Assembly (NCBI GenBank): GCA_964608405.1
Contig: CAZSNC010000004.1
Span: forward strand, 1-34,417
DNA: 34,417 bases
Origin: GWB1-38-13 sp964608405
Lineage (GTDB): Bacteria > Patescibacteriota > Microgenomatia > UBA8517
Direction of reading: 5' to 3'
Positions 7,634 through 15,350 of this stretch are shown piece by piece. The notes beneath the pieces were generated by a model that saw only the letters and a program-made list of their open reading frames with translations, was not told the origin of the DNA and made no database searches. Made by a program: the position numbers and the translations under genes. Position 1 is the stretch's first letter. The number at the start of each line of letters is the position of its first letter.

Positions 7634-10570
7634 TTAAAGAAATTCACCCGTATATGACTCTTTGGTATTTTTTATTTTATCAGGTGTACCCTGGGCAACA
7701 ATATAACCACCTTTTTCACCTCCTTCGGGACCCATGTCAATTATCCAGTCGGCGTTTTTAATAACATCGATATTATGTTCGATAATAAATACGCTATTGC
7801 CCTTTTTTACAAGAAGCTTAAGAACATAAAGAAGTTTTTCAATATCGGCAAAATGCAAACCAGTTGTCGGTTCGTCTAAAATATAAACTGTTTTCCCGGT
7901 ATCTTTTCTGCAAAGTTCAGCTGCCAGTTTTACCCTTTGCGATTCCCCGCCCGAAAGAGTAGTTGCGCTTTGTCCGAGCTCCATATATCCAAGTCCAACC
8001 GATTGTAAAGTTTCAAGTTTCGTAAGTATTTTTGGATTGTTATGGAAAAAATCAACCGCTTCGCTTATGCTTAACCGAAGTATGTCGTAGATGCTTTTTC
8101 CCCTTAATGTCACATCAAGAGTTTGCGAATTATATCTTTTTCCCTGACATACCTCACAAGTTACCCAAATATCACTCATAAACTGCATTTCTATTTTAAT
8201 TTGTCCTTGCCCCTCGCAAGCTTCACAGCGACCGCCTTTGACATTGAAAGAAAACCTTCCCTTATTAAATCCGTTTTCTTTTGCTGCTCTTGTTGTTGCA
8301 TACTCATCTCTGATATCGTCGAATAATTTGGTGTACGTTGCCGGATTGCTTCTTGGAGTTTTACCGATCGGCGACTGATCTATAAGAATTACTTTGTCAA
8401 CGTTTTGGATACCTTGAATATCTTTATATATTGCCGAATGATCCTTTGAGTAATTATTTATCTCGCTTTGAAGTGCTGGGTATAACGTCTCTACAAGGAG
8501 AGTGGATTTTCCGCTTCCGGATACTCCGGTTATCACAACAAATTTGTTGAGAGGTAAAGTTACATCAATATTTTTAAGATTGTATAAGTTTAATCCGAAG
8601 AGCTTAATAGAATCCGAATTGTTTTCCTGCAAGAAAGATTGTGTTGTTACATTAGTGTTTAAATTAATTTGGATTTTTCTTTCTCCGGATAAATACTTTC
8701 CCGTAATTGAATCCTTGTTTTTTTTAAGGCTCTGATAATTACCGTGTGCAACAACTTGCCCCCCTTCTTTTCCGGCTCCGGGACCAAAATCAAATATGTA
8801 ATCCGCTTCGCGCATCATAGTTTCATCGTGCTCCACAACGATAACAGAGTTACCGAGATCGCGAAGTTTTTTAAGAGTATTAATCAATTTTTGATTGTCT
8901 TTCTGGTGAAGTCCGATTGTCGGTTCATCCAAAACATAAAGTACTCCTGTTAACCCAGAACCAATTTGGCTTGCGAGTCTGATTCGCTGAGCTTCGCCCC
9001 CAGAGAGCGTTCCGGAAGGACGTGAGAGCGTCAGATAGTTTAGTCCGACCGATATTAAAAATTCCAGTCTTTTTTCTATTTCGTTTAGAATTAATTTAGC
9101 AATCTCTCTTTCTTTAGAAGTTAATATTTCATTATGCTCACTTAGTCTTTTCACTATTTCATATATTTTATTAACAGGAAGATCGGTGAGGCCTGATATC
9201 GAATATCCGTCAACGCTTACAGACAAGGACTCTTTCTTTAAACGGGCGCCTCCACAATCAGGGCAGACAATACTTTCCATATATCTTTCAATCTCACTTC
9301 TTACCCAATCCGAATCTGTTTCTCGATGTCTTTTATCCAATTCATTTGTTATACCGATAAATTTTTCATAAATATGTGTCTCTTCACCGAAACGGTTTTT
9401 TCCGTATACTTTATATTCTCTGTCTCCCGTACCGTTTAGAATAATGTTGATTGTCTCACTCGATAGATTTTTAATCGGAGTTGCTATATCAATTGAATTT
9501 TGTTTTGCCATTTCTAAAAATATTCTTGAATACCAAGTATTGTTTTCAAACATATTGGAAAACGGAAGAATACCACCCTCAAGGATGCTTAATTCTTTGG
9601 AGAATATTAAACTCTCTTCAATTTTAAGTATTTTTCCGATACCGTTGCATGTGCCGCATGCTCCTTGAGGAGCATTAAAGGAAAAAGAACGTGGCTCTAT
9701 TTCGGGAATCTGAATATTGTCCTTTGGACAGGCAAATTTTTCCGAAAATATATGATCTTCAAATACCTTTGGGTTTTTGGGGATATCAAAACTGGGATCT
9801 AATATTTCCGAGATGGTTGCAAGCCCATCGGAAAGTTTTAACGATTGACTGATTGAATCAGTTAAGCGGTACTTTAGATTATTGAAAAACAGTTTATCTT
9901 TCAGATTTTTCTTTTCTACACTTAACTTATCGACAACAGCATCAATATTGTGACGATTATTTTTGAGTAAAAAGAACTCCTCGTCTGTGTCTTTGATATA
10001 ACCATCAACCCTTGCTTGTGAGTATCCTTTAGACTTTAAATTGTCGAAAAGGGTCGAAAATTCTCCCTTTTTGTCTACAACTATCGGAGAAAGTATGAAT
10101 AACTTAATTATATTTTTTTGACTTAACAAATCAGATATAAGATTTAAAGATGACGTTACTATCTCATCAACCGATTGCTTTTTTATTTCACTTCCGCAAA
10201 CCGGACAGTGCGGGTGGCCAACCCGTGCATAGAGAAGTCGCAGATAATCGTATATTTCAGTAACTGTTCCAACAGTCGAACGGGGGTTTCTCGATGTTGT
10301 TTTTTGGTCGATCGATATTGCTGGAGACAAGCCTTCAATAAGATCAACATCGGGTTTTTCCAAAAGTCCTAAAAACTGCCGGGCATATGTGGAGAGACTC
10401 TCAACATATCTTCTTTGGCCTTCCGCGTATATTGTGTCGAAAGCCATTGAGCTTTTTCCACTTCCTGATACCCCAGTAAAAACAACCAATTTGTTTTTTG
10501 GAATATCCATATTTACGTTTTTTAAATTATGCTGTCTTGCACCTCTGACTTTAATGTATTGGTTGTCCAT
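7634..10570 (-). CDS. uvrA: Excinuclease ABC subunit A
   Basis: UvrA is the damage-sensing ABC ATPase dimer that loads UvrB. This 978-residue protein has two ABC modules. The first has Walker A GVSGSGKS at 33-40 and signature LSGGEAQRIRLA with Walker B VLYVLDEPTIGL. The second has GVSGSGKSTLL and LSGGESQRVKLA with VYILDEPTTGL. Zinc-type cysteine pairs appear at CPVC (122-125), CPDC and in the GGRCEACEGQGQ and TCEVCQGKRY pair. One canonical pair is incomplete: where relatives have CPxC before the EPRxFSFN motif, this protein has CPKD, although the following GACGTC is kept. The ATG at 10568-10570 follows an extended -10 promoter and a 5' leader with a GC-rich inverted repeat. Confidence 0.98.
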   Translation of the reverse strand: MDNQYIKVRGARQHNLKNVNMDIPKNKLVVFTGVSGSGKSSMAFDTIYAEGQRRYVESLSTYARQFLGLLEKPDVDLIEGLSPAISIDQKTTSRNPRSTVGTVTEIYDYLRLLYARVGHPHCPVCGSEIKKQSVDEIVTSSLNLISDLLSQKNIIKLFILSPIVVDKKGEFSTLFDNLKSKGYSQARVDGYIKDTDEEFFLLKNNRHNIDAVVDKLSVEKKNLKDKLFFNNLKYRLTDSISQSLKLSDGLATISEILDPSFDIPKNPKVFEDHIFSEKFACPKDNIQIPEIEPRSFSFNAPQGACGTCNGIGKILKIEESLIFSKELSILEGGILPFSNMFENNTWYSRIFLEMAKQNSIDIATPIKNLSSETINIILNGTGDREYKVYGKNRFGEETHIYEKFIGITNELDKRHRETDSDWVRSEIERYMESIVCPDCGGARLKKESLSVSVDGYSISGLTDLPVNKIYEIVKRLSEHNEILTSKEREIAKLILNEIEKRLEFLISVGLNYLTLSRPSGTLSGGEAQRIRLASQIGSGLTGVLYVLDEPTIGLHQKDNQKLINTLKKLRDLGNSVIVVEHDETMMREADYIFDFGPGAGKEGGQVVAHGNYQSLKKNKDSITGKYLSGERKIQINLNTNVTTQSFLQENNSDSIKLFGLNLYNLKNIDVTLPLNKFVVITGVSGSGKSTLLVETLYPALQSEINNYSKDHSAIYKDIQGIQNVDKVILIDQSPIGKTPRSNPATYTKLFDDIRDEYATTRAAKENGFNKGRFSFNVKGGRCEACEGQGQIKIEMQFMSDIWVTCEVCQGKRYNSQTLDVTLRGKSIYDILRLSISEAVDFFHNNPKILTKLETLQSVGLGYMELGQSATTLSGGESQRVKLAAELCRKDTGKTVYILDEPTTGLHFADIEKLLYVLKLLVKKGNSVFIIEHNIDVIKNADWIIDMGPEGGEKGGYIVAQGTPDKIKNTKESYTGEFL

Positions 10571-10597
10571 AATATAAATGCTTTACACGCCAACTGC

Positions 10598-10617
10598 CCG
10601 CCGGTTTTATCCGGTGG
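10598..10617. repeat. GC-rich hairpin-forming inverted repeat in the uvrA leader
   Basis: CCGCCGG and CCGGTGG are separated by TTTTAT, giving six Watson-Crick pairs out of seven, unusual in this AT-rich sequence. It lies between the uvrA -10 box and the uvrA ATG, so it would sit in the mRNA leader. No U-tract follows, so a simple intrinsic terminator is not supported. A regulatory hairpin or an outcome of local composition are both possible. Confidence 0.4.
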
Positions 10618-10625
10618 TAATGGTA

Positions 10626-10634
10626 ATTATATCA
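10626..10634 (-). promoter_or_regulatory. Extended -10 promoter for uvrA
   Basis: On the minus strand TGATATAAT gives a perfect TATAAT with the TG extension, so a good -35 is not required and none is seen. Transcription would start near 10619, leaving a leader of about 49 bases. GGTAAT direct repeats lie at 10616-10621, 10622-10627 and 10647-10652, flanking or overlapping the box. Confidence 0.5.
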
Positions 10635-10645
10635 CGCAGTAATAA

Positions 10646-10657
10646 GGGTAATTACCC
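10646..10657. promoter_or_regulatory. Perfect 12-bp palindrome upstream of the uvrA promoter, candidate operator
   Basis: GGGTAATTACCC is an exact palindrome covering the end of uvrB (stop at 10652-10654) and sitting in the -35 region of the uvrA promoter. Its half-site GGTAAT recurs twice near the -10. A repressor site, possibly for damage control, is an inference; no matching site was seen at lexA. Confidence 0.35.
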
Positions 10658-12718
10658 ACTTAAATTTCTAATTTTGTCTCTTATTTTACTGGCAAGTTCA
10701 AAGTTTAGGTCCGATGCTGCAATTTTCATTTCCCCTTTAAGTATAATTATAAGTTTTCTTTTATCGAGGGGTGTCAGGCTTTCGTCTTCGATGTCGGTTA
10801 GTGCTTCAAAGACTTTGTTATTGCTTTGAAAGATTGAATTATATTCGGATTCTCTTTCGGATTCGATAATTTTTTCGCGGATAGGTTTTACAATAGATCT
10901 TGGGGTAATATTGTGTTTTTTATTGTATTTGATTTGGAGTTTTCTTCTTCTTTTAACTTCAGAAATCGCATTTTTAATCGAATTGGTAATTTTGTCTGCA
11001 TATAATATTACTCTACCTTCAACGTGTCTTGCAGCTCTTCCCATTGTTTGAATAAGCGACACTTCACTTCGTAAAAATCCTTCCTTGTCTGCATCCAATA
11101 TTGCTACAAGCGATACTTCAGGAAGATCCAATCCTTCACGAAGAAGATTTACTCCGATCAAACAATCGTATTTGCCTTTTCTCAAATCATCAAGGATATC
11201 TGTTCGTTCGAGTGTGTCTACGTCTGAGTGCAGGTATTGAACAAGAAGCCCTTTATCTTTTAAATAAGAAGAAAGGTCCTCGGCGGTTTTTTTAGTTAGG
11301 GTTGTAACCAATGTTCTTCTTTTTGCTTGGCTTTCCTTTATTATTTCGTTAATGACGTCAGACACCTGATTTTCAACGGGTCTGATTTCAACGGTTGGAT
11401 CGGGAATTCCCGTAGGTCTTACCAATTGTTCAACAACTCCATTATGCGAATTTACAATACGACCTACATTTGCGGAACTTTCCTTTGCCATTGAAAGTTC
11501 CCACTGCGCTGGTGTTGCCGAAGTGGCTATAAAATTCGGAATCTTTCTTAAAAATTCCTCGAATTTTAGTGGACGATTATCAAGGGCTGAAGGAAGGCGA
11601 AATCCGTAATCTATAAGGGTTTGTTTTCTTGATAAATCTCCGTTATACATACCCCGTATTTGCGGGAATGTCATATGCGATTCGTCAACAAACAACAACC
11701 AGTCGTTATTAAATGGATAATTGTAATATTCGAGTAATGAATAAGGTGCTTGTCCTTCACTTCGTCCATCGAAATATCGTGAATAATTTTCTATACCTTT
11801 TACATAGCCGAGTTCTTTTATCATATTAAGATCATAGGTGACTTTTTGTTTTAATCTATGAGCCTCAAGTATTTTTCCCTGTGAACTTAGTTCATCAAAA
11901 CGTATTTTCATATCTTTTTCAATTTCTGTAAGTTTGTCTTTTTGCCTGACCGGATCAGTTATAAAGTGTTTTGCGGGGAAAATGGTAAAAGTGGATGATA
12001 TATACGCGTTATTTTTATTTATTACTGACCCGCTTAATGGATCGATTTCTAAAATATCTTCTATATACTTATCACCCTGTACTATTCGTAAACCAATATC
12101 CTGGTAGGCAGGATATACATCAATGACATTACCGCGGACACGAAACGTTCCACGATAAAATCCGAATTCTCCCCTTTCATATTGAAGATTGATAAGTCTT
12201 TTGATAATCTGTTCCCTTTCGACCTTCATACCCTTAACGATCTCAAAGGCAAATCCACCATATTCTACCGGAGACCCGAGGTTATAAATGCAAGATACCG
12301 ATGAAACAACGATAGTATCTTTCCTTGTTAATAAATTAGTTGTAGCGGAAAGTCTTAATTTATCTATAAGGTCATTTATTTGAGCGTCTTTTTCGATGTA
12401 TGTATCGGTTGAGGGTATATATGCTTCAGGTTGGTAATAATCGTAATATGAGACAAAGTAAGAAACAGCATTGTTTGGAAAATAGTCACGGAATTCCTGG
12501 TACAGTTGACCAGCGAGAGTTTTGTTATGGGATATAATAAGAGCGGGTTTTTGAAGTTTTTCGATGATATTGGCAATAGTAAAAGTCTTTCCGGATCCGG
12601 TTACTCCCAATAACACCTGATGTTTTACATCTTTTTCGACACCATTGCATAGGGCATCTATAGCCTTTTGTTGATCTTCGATCGGTTTATAACTTGAATG
12701 CAGTTTAAACGGTTTCAT
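10652..12718 (-). CDS. uvrB: Excinuclease ABC subunit B
   Basis: UvrB is the helicase-like damage-verification subunit that recruits UvrC. All main elements are present in 688 residues: Walker A GVTGSGKT (38-45); the beta-hairpin region rich in Tyr (SYYDYYQPEAYIPSTDTYI, about 89-107); the FVDESHMTFPQIRGM motif II; TSATPA motif III; helicase motif VI in QTMGRAARH; and a C-terminal UVR domain (about 652-688, KLIIILKGEMKIAASDLNFE) that contacts UvrC. Length and order match the family. It diverges from lexA across 94 bases containing promoters for both. It is followed by uvrA after 81 bases, which carry a separate uvrA promoter. Confidence 0.98.
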   Translation of the reverse strand: MKPFKLHSSYKPIEDQQKAIDALCNGVEKDVKHQVLLGVTGSGKTFTIANIIEKLQKPALIISHNKTLAGQLYQEFRDYFPNNAVSYFVSYYDYYQPEAYIPSTDTYIEKDAQINDLIDKLRLSATTNLLTRKDTIVVSSVSCIYNLGSPVEYGGFAFEIVKGMKVEREQIIKRLINLQYERGEFGFYRGTFRVRGNVIDVYPAYQDIGLRIVQGDKYIEDILEIDPLSGSVINKNNAYISSTFTIFPAKHFITDPVRQKDKLTEIEKDMKIRFDELSSQGKILEAHRLKQKVTYDLNMIKELGYVKGIENYSRYFDGRSEGQAPYSLLEYYNYPFNNDWLLFVDESHMTFPQIRGMYNGDLSRKQTLIDYGFRLPSALDNRPLKFEEFLRKIPNFIATSATPAQWELSMAKESSANVGRIVNSHNGVVEQLVRPTGIPDPTVEIRPVENQVSDVINEIIKESQAKRRTLVTTLTKKTAEDLSSYLKDKGLLVQYLHSDVDTLERTDILDDLRKGKYDCLIGVNLLREGLDLPEVSLVAILDADKEGFLRSEVSLIQTMGRAARHVEGRVILYADKITNSIKNAISEVKRRRKLQIKYNKKHNITPRSIVKPIREKIIESERESEYNSIFQSNNKVFEALTDIEDESLTPLDKRKLIIILKGEMKIAASDLNFELASKIRDKIRNLSG

Positions 12719-12748
12719 AATATAGTTACTTATATTGTGATGAGTATC

Positions 12749-12757
12749 AGTATAGCA
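12749..12757 (-). promoter_or_regulatory. Extended -10 promoter for uvrB
   Basis: The minus strand reads TGCTATACT, an extended -10 (TGn plus TATACT). The start of transcription would be near 12742, about 24 bases from the ATG. It lies back to back with the lexA promoter, so a protein bound between them could affect both. Confidence 0.45.
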
Positions 12758-12767
12758 TAATATCCTC

Positions 12768-12796
12768 TTGACATCTTCGGGTATTGTTAGTATATA
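12768..12796 (+). promoter_or_regulatory. Sigma-70 promoter of lexA with near-palindromic -10 region
   Basis: A perfect -35 TTGACA (12768-12773) and a -10 TATATA (12791-12796) are 17 bases apart. The -10 lies within the near-palindrome TTAGTATATATTAA (12787-12800, one mismatched pair), a position where LexA autorepression would be effective. The predicted leader is about 10 bases with no Shine-Dalgarno site. That this is the LexA box is inference. Confidence 0.6.
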
Positions 12797-12812
12797 TTAA
12801 ATAATCAACACA

Positions 12813-13436
12813 ATGGCACTTATTATCTACAGAAGACAAAGACAAATATTGGACTTCATTAAACAACATATCCAAATATCCGGTTCTGCTCCAACACTTC
12901 GGGAAATTGCAGACTCACTTGGTGTATCTTCATTAGCAACCATACACGAACATTTAACAACACTTGAAGAAAAGGGTTTAATTAAACGAAAATCAGGTAA
13001 AAATCGCTCAATAAGACTTGTCGAGGAAAGTGAAAATACAGTTACGGAAGGTATAGAGGTACCAATACTTGGATATATTGCCGCAGGTGCGCCGATCGAA
13101 CCTTATACCGACCCTTCTGCTGCTATGTCAATTCCACCTTCTATGGCATCAGCTAAAAAAAGAACGTATTTACTTCAAGTTAAAGGCGAATCGATGATCG
13201 AAGAACAAATAAGAGACGGTGATTATGTTGTAGTCGAGCAGGTTGAATCGGCCAACAACGGTGATATTGTTGTTGCACTTCTCGATAACGGAATGGCCAC
13301 TCTCAAGAGATTTTTTAAAGAGACAACACGTGTAAGACTCGAACCTGCCAATTCTACAATGAGCCCAATATTTGTAAGAAATGTAAGAATTCAGGGAAGG
13401 GTTGTCGGATTAATCAGAAAGTATTTAAGAAATTAA
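12813..13436 (+). CDS. lexA: SOS repressor LexA
   Basis: LexA represses DNA-damage genes and self-cleaves when stimulated by RecA-ssDNA. This 207-residue protein has an N-terminal winged helix-turn-helix (about 1-68; QRQILDFI, TLREIADSLGVSSLATIHEH) and a C-terminal S24-type peptidase domain. The cleavage site is A91-G92 (YIAAGAPIE), the nucleophile S127 (VKGESMIEEQ) and the general base K165 (GMATLKRFF). All match the self-cleaving mechanism, so it should be functional. Divergent placement from uvrB fits repressor-target arrangement. Its 3' end overlaps the convergent dedA gene by 12 bases. Confidence 0.97.
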   Translation: MALIIYRRQRQILDFIKQHIQISGSAPTLREIADSLGVSSLATIHEHLTTLEEKGLIKRKSGKNRSIRLVEESENTVTEGIEVPILGYIAAGAPIEPYTDPSAAMSIPPSMASAKKRTYLLQVKGESMIEEQIRDGDYVVVEQVESANNGDIVVALLDNGMATLKRFFKETTRVRLEPANSTMSPIFVRNVRIQGRVVGLIRKYLRN

Positions 13437-14072
13437 TTTTTTCTTTTCTCTTTTAGCTTTAATATATTCGATAACCATCGGTATTACAGATACAAGAATA
13501 ATAAATAGTACCGCATACTCAAAATTCTTTTTGATAAAGGGAATATTTCCGAAGAAATAGCCCAAGAAAAGAAATATTGTTATCCATAAAAAACCTCCGA
13601 CAACATTGTATGTAAGGAATTTACGATAATTCATAATACCGACACCGGCGACAAAGGGCGCAAATGTTCTGACAATCGGAACAAATCTTGCCAAAATAAT
13701 TGTTTTTCCACCGTGTTTTTCATAAAAAGCTTTTGTTTTTTCCAAATACTCCCTCTTTATAAAACGTGAGTCTTTTTCAAATATCTTCGGGCCAATTCTG
13801 TGACCTATCCAGTAATTGGCGGTATCGCCAAGTATCGCTGCAGAAAGAAAGATTACATACATAGGGATAAGGTGTAAAAAACCCATAGCGGAAAATGTTC
13901 CGACTGCAAAAACTATTGAATCCCCTGGCAAAAACGGTGTTACGACAAAACCTGTTTCCATAAAAATAACAAAGAAAAGTATTACATAACTAAATATTCC
14001 AAATTTGTCGATTATTAAACCCAGATATTTATCAAGGTGAATAAAGATATCAACAATATTTTTAAGAAGCAT
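13425..14072 (-). CDS. DedA family membrane protein
   Basis: DedA/VTT-domain proteins are membrane proteins linked to lipid scrambling (undecaprenyl phosphate recycling in studied relatives) and envelope homeostasis. Family marks are visible: ETGFVVTPFLPGDSIVFAVG near the N-terminus, the helix followed by GDTANYWIGHRIG, and the F-ARFVPIVRTFAPFVAGVG re-entrant motif with its conserved Arg and Pro. Several membrane segments span the 215 residues, with a basic C-terminus. The start chosen is the ATG at 14070-14072, one base after the eno stop, rather than a TTG 15 bases upstream inside eno. It is the last gene of the ppsA-eno-dedA run. Confidence 0.92.
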   Translation of the reverse strand: MLLKNIVDIFIHLDKYLGLIIDKFGIFSYVILFFVIFMETGFVVTPFLPGDSIVFAVGTFSAMGFLHLIPMYVIFLSAAILGDTANYWIGHRIGPKIFEKDSRFIKREYLEKTKAFYEKHGGKTIILARFVPIVRTFAPFVAGVGIMNYRKFLTYNVVGGFLWITIFLFLGYFFGNIPFIKKNFEYAVLFIILVSVIPMVIEYIKAKREKKKLIS

Positions 14073-14073
14073 A

Positions 14074-15339
14074 TTAATGAGGAGCAATCTCGCTTTCTAT
14101 AGCTAATAAGCGGTTGTATTTAGCAAGACGTTCACCTCTACAAGGAGCGCCAAATTTGACATATTCGGATCCTACACCGGTTGCGAAATCTGCAATAAAC
14201 CAATCGTTTGTTTCACCCGACCTATGGGAAACAATCGTTTTCCAGTTTGCAGACCTTGCTAGTTTTATGACATTTAATGTTTCCGATACTGTTCCTATCT
14301 GGTTGGGTTTAACAAGGAGTGTATCACATGCCTTTTCTTTAATAGCTTTCTCCACTCTTTCCGGATTTGTTGCTAATAAATCGTCCCCGACAATTAGCAC
14401 CTGTCCTTGAAGTTCGTTGTATATTTTATTCCAGCTTTCCCACGCTTCTTCATGAAACATATCTTCCAAAATAGCAAGATGATACATCGAATTAATGTTT
14501 TTATAGTAATCCATTAAATCCGTATCCTTTAAAGCTGTCGATTTGTCTCTTATGGAATAAGTGCCGTTTTTATAAAAAACAGATGCGGCTACGTCAAGTC
14601 CAAGAAAAACATCAATCCCAAGCTGATAGGGAGTCTCTTTTATCGATTCAACGAGAATTTCAAGAGCGTCAGCATTGGTAAATAAGTTTGGTGCATAACC
14701 TCCTTCGTGCCCAACAGAGTGAATTGCACCTCTTCTTTTAAGATTCTCACCAATGGTCATATAAATTTCAGCCCCGATTCTTAATCCGTCGGAAAACTTT
14801 TTCGACGTTGCCGGAATAACATGGAATTCCTGAAAGTCCAAATTACCGGCTCCATGAAGACCCCCGTTAATCATGTTGAAAAGAGGAGTCGGAACGTGCA
14901 AATTTCTTGGCATTCCAACGGCTTTTGCCAGCTGATTTATATACATATATAAGGGCATATTTGCTGACATAGCAGCAGCTTTCGAACAAGCCATAGAGAT
15001 TGCAAGAATAGCATTGGCTCCATATTTGGATTTGTTTTTTGTTCCATCTAATGCGATTAACTTCTTGTCTATTCCTACTTGATCCGAAACATCCATATTT
15101 AAAATGGCGGGTCCAAGAATAGTGTTTACATTACTAACTGCTTTTTGGACTCCTTTTCCATGAAATCTTTGAGGATCGTTGTCGCGAAGCTCGAGACATT
15201 CCGAGGTCCCTGTTGACGTTCCTGATGGAACTGACGAAACAGATATAAACCCATTGTCTGTCATACAAAAAGCCTCAACGGTTGGTATTCCACGAGAATC
15301 CAATATTTCCCTTGCCCAAACCTTACTTATTTTTGCCAT
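14074..15339 (-). CDS. eno: Enolase
   Basis: Enolase interconverts 2-phosphoglycerate and phosphoenolpyruvate in the cytoplasm. The 421-residue protein opens with the family start (ISKVWAREILDSRGIPTVEA) and contains the acid/base loop HEGGYAPNL, metal ligands in FLGLDVAAS, LAILEDMFHEEAW and IVGDDLLATN, the catalytic Lys segment LVKPNQIGTVSET, and the substrate loop VSHRSGETNDWFIADFA. Length is normal for bacteria. It lies 11 bases downstream of the PEP synthase gene, so product and substrate (PEP) are shared by adjacent genes. Confidence 0.97.
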   Translation of the reverse strand: MAKISKVWAREILDSRGIPTVEAFCMTDNGFISVSSVPSGTSTGTSECLELRDNDPQRFHGKGVQKAVSNVNTILGPAILNMDVSDQVGIDKKLIALDGTKNKSKYGANAILAISMACSKAAAMSANMPLYMYINQLAKAVGMPRNLHVPTPLFNMINGGLHGAGNLDFQEFHVIPATSKKFSDGLRIGAEIYMTIGENLKRRGAIHSVGHEGGYAPNLFTNADALEILVESIKETPYQLGIDVFLGLDVAASVFYKNGTYSIRDKSTALKDTDLMDYYKNINSMYHLAILEDMFHEEAWESWNKIYNELQGQVLIVGDDLLATNPERVEKAIKEKACDTLLVKPNQIGTVSETLNVIKLARSANWKTIVSHRSGETNDWFIADFATGVGSEYVKFGAPCRGERLAKYNRLLAIESEIAPH

Positions 15340-15350
15340 ATTCTTCTGCG

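Noticed and set aside
12376..12576. Minus-strand ORF of 66 codons inside uvrB
   Set aside because: It is in a wrong frame on the same strand as uvrB and covers the conserved helicase region.
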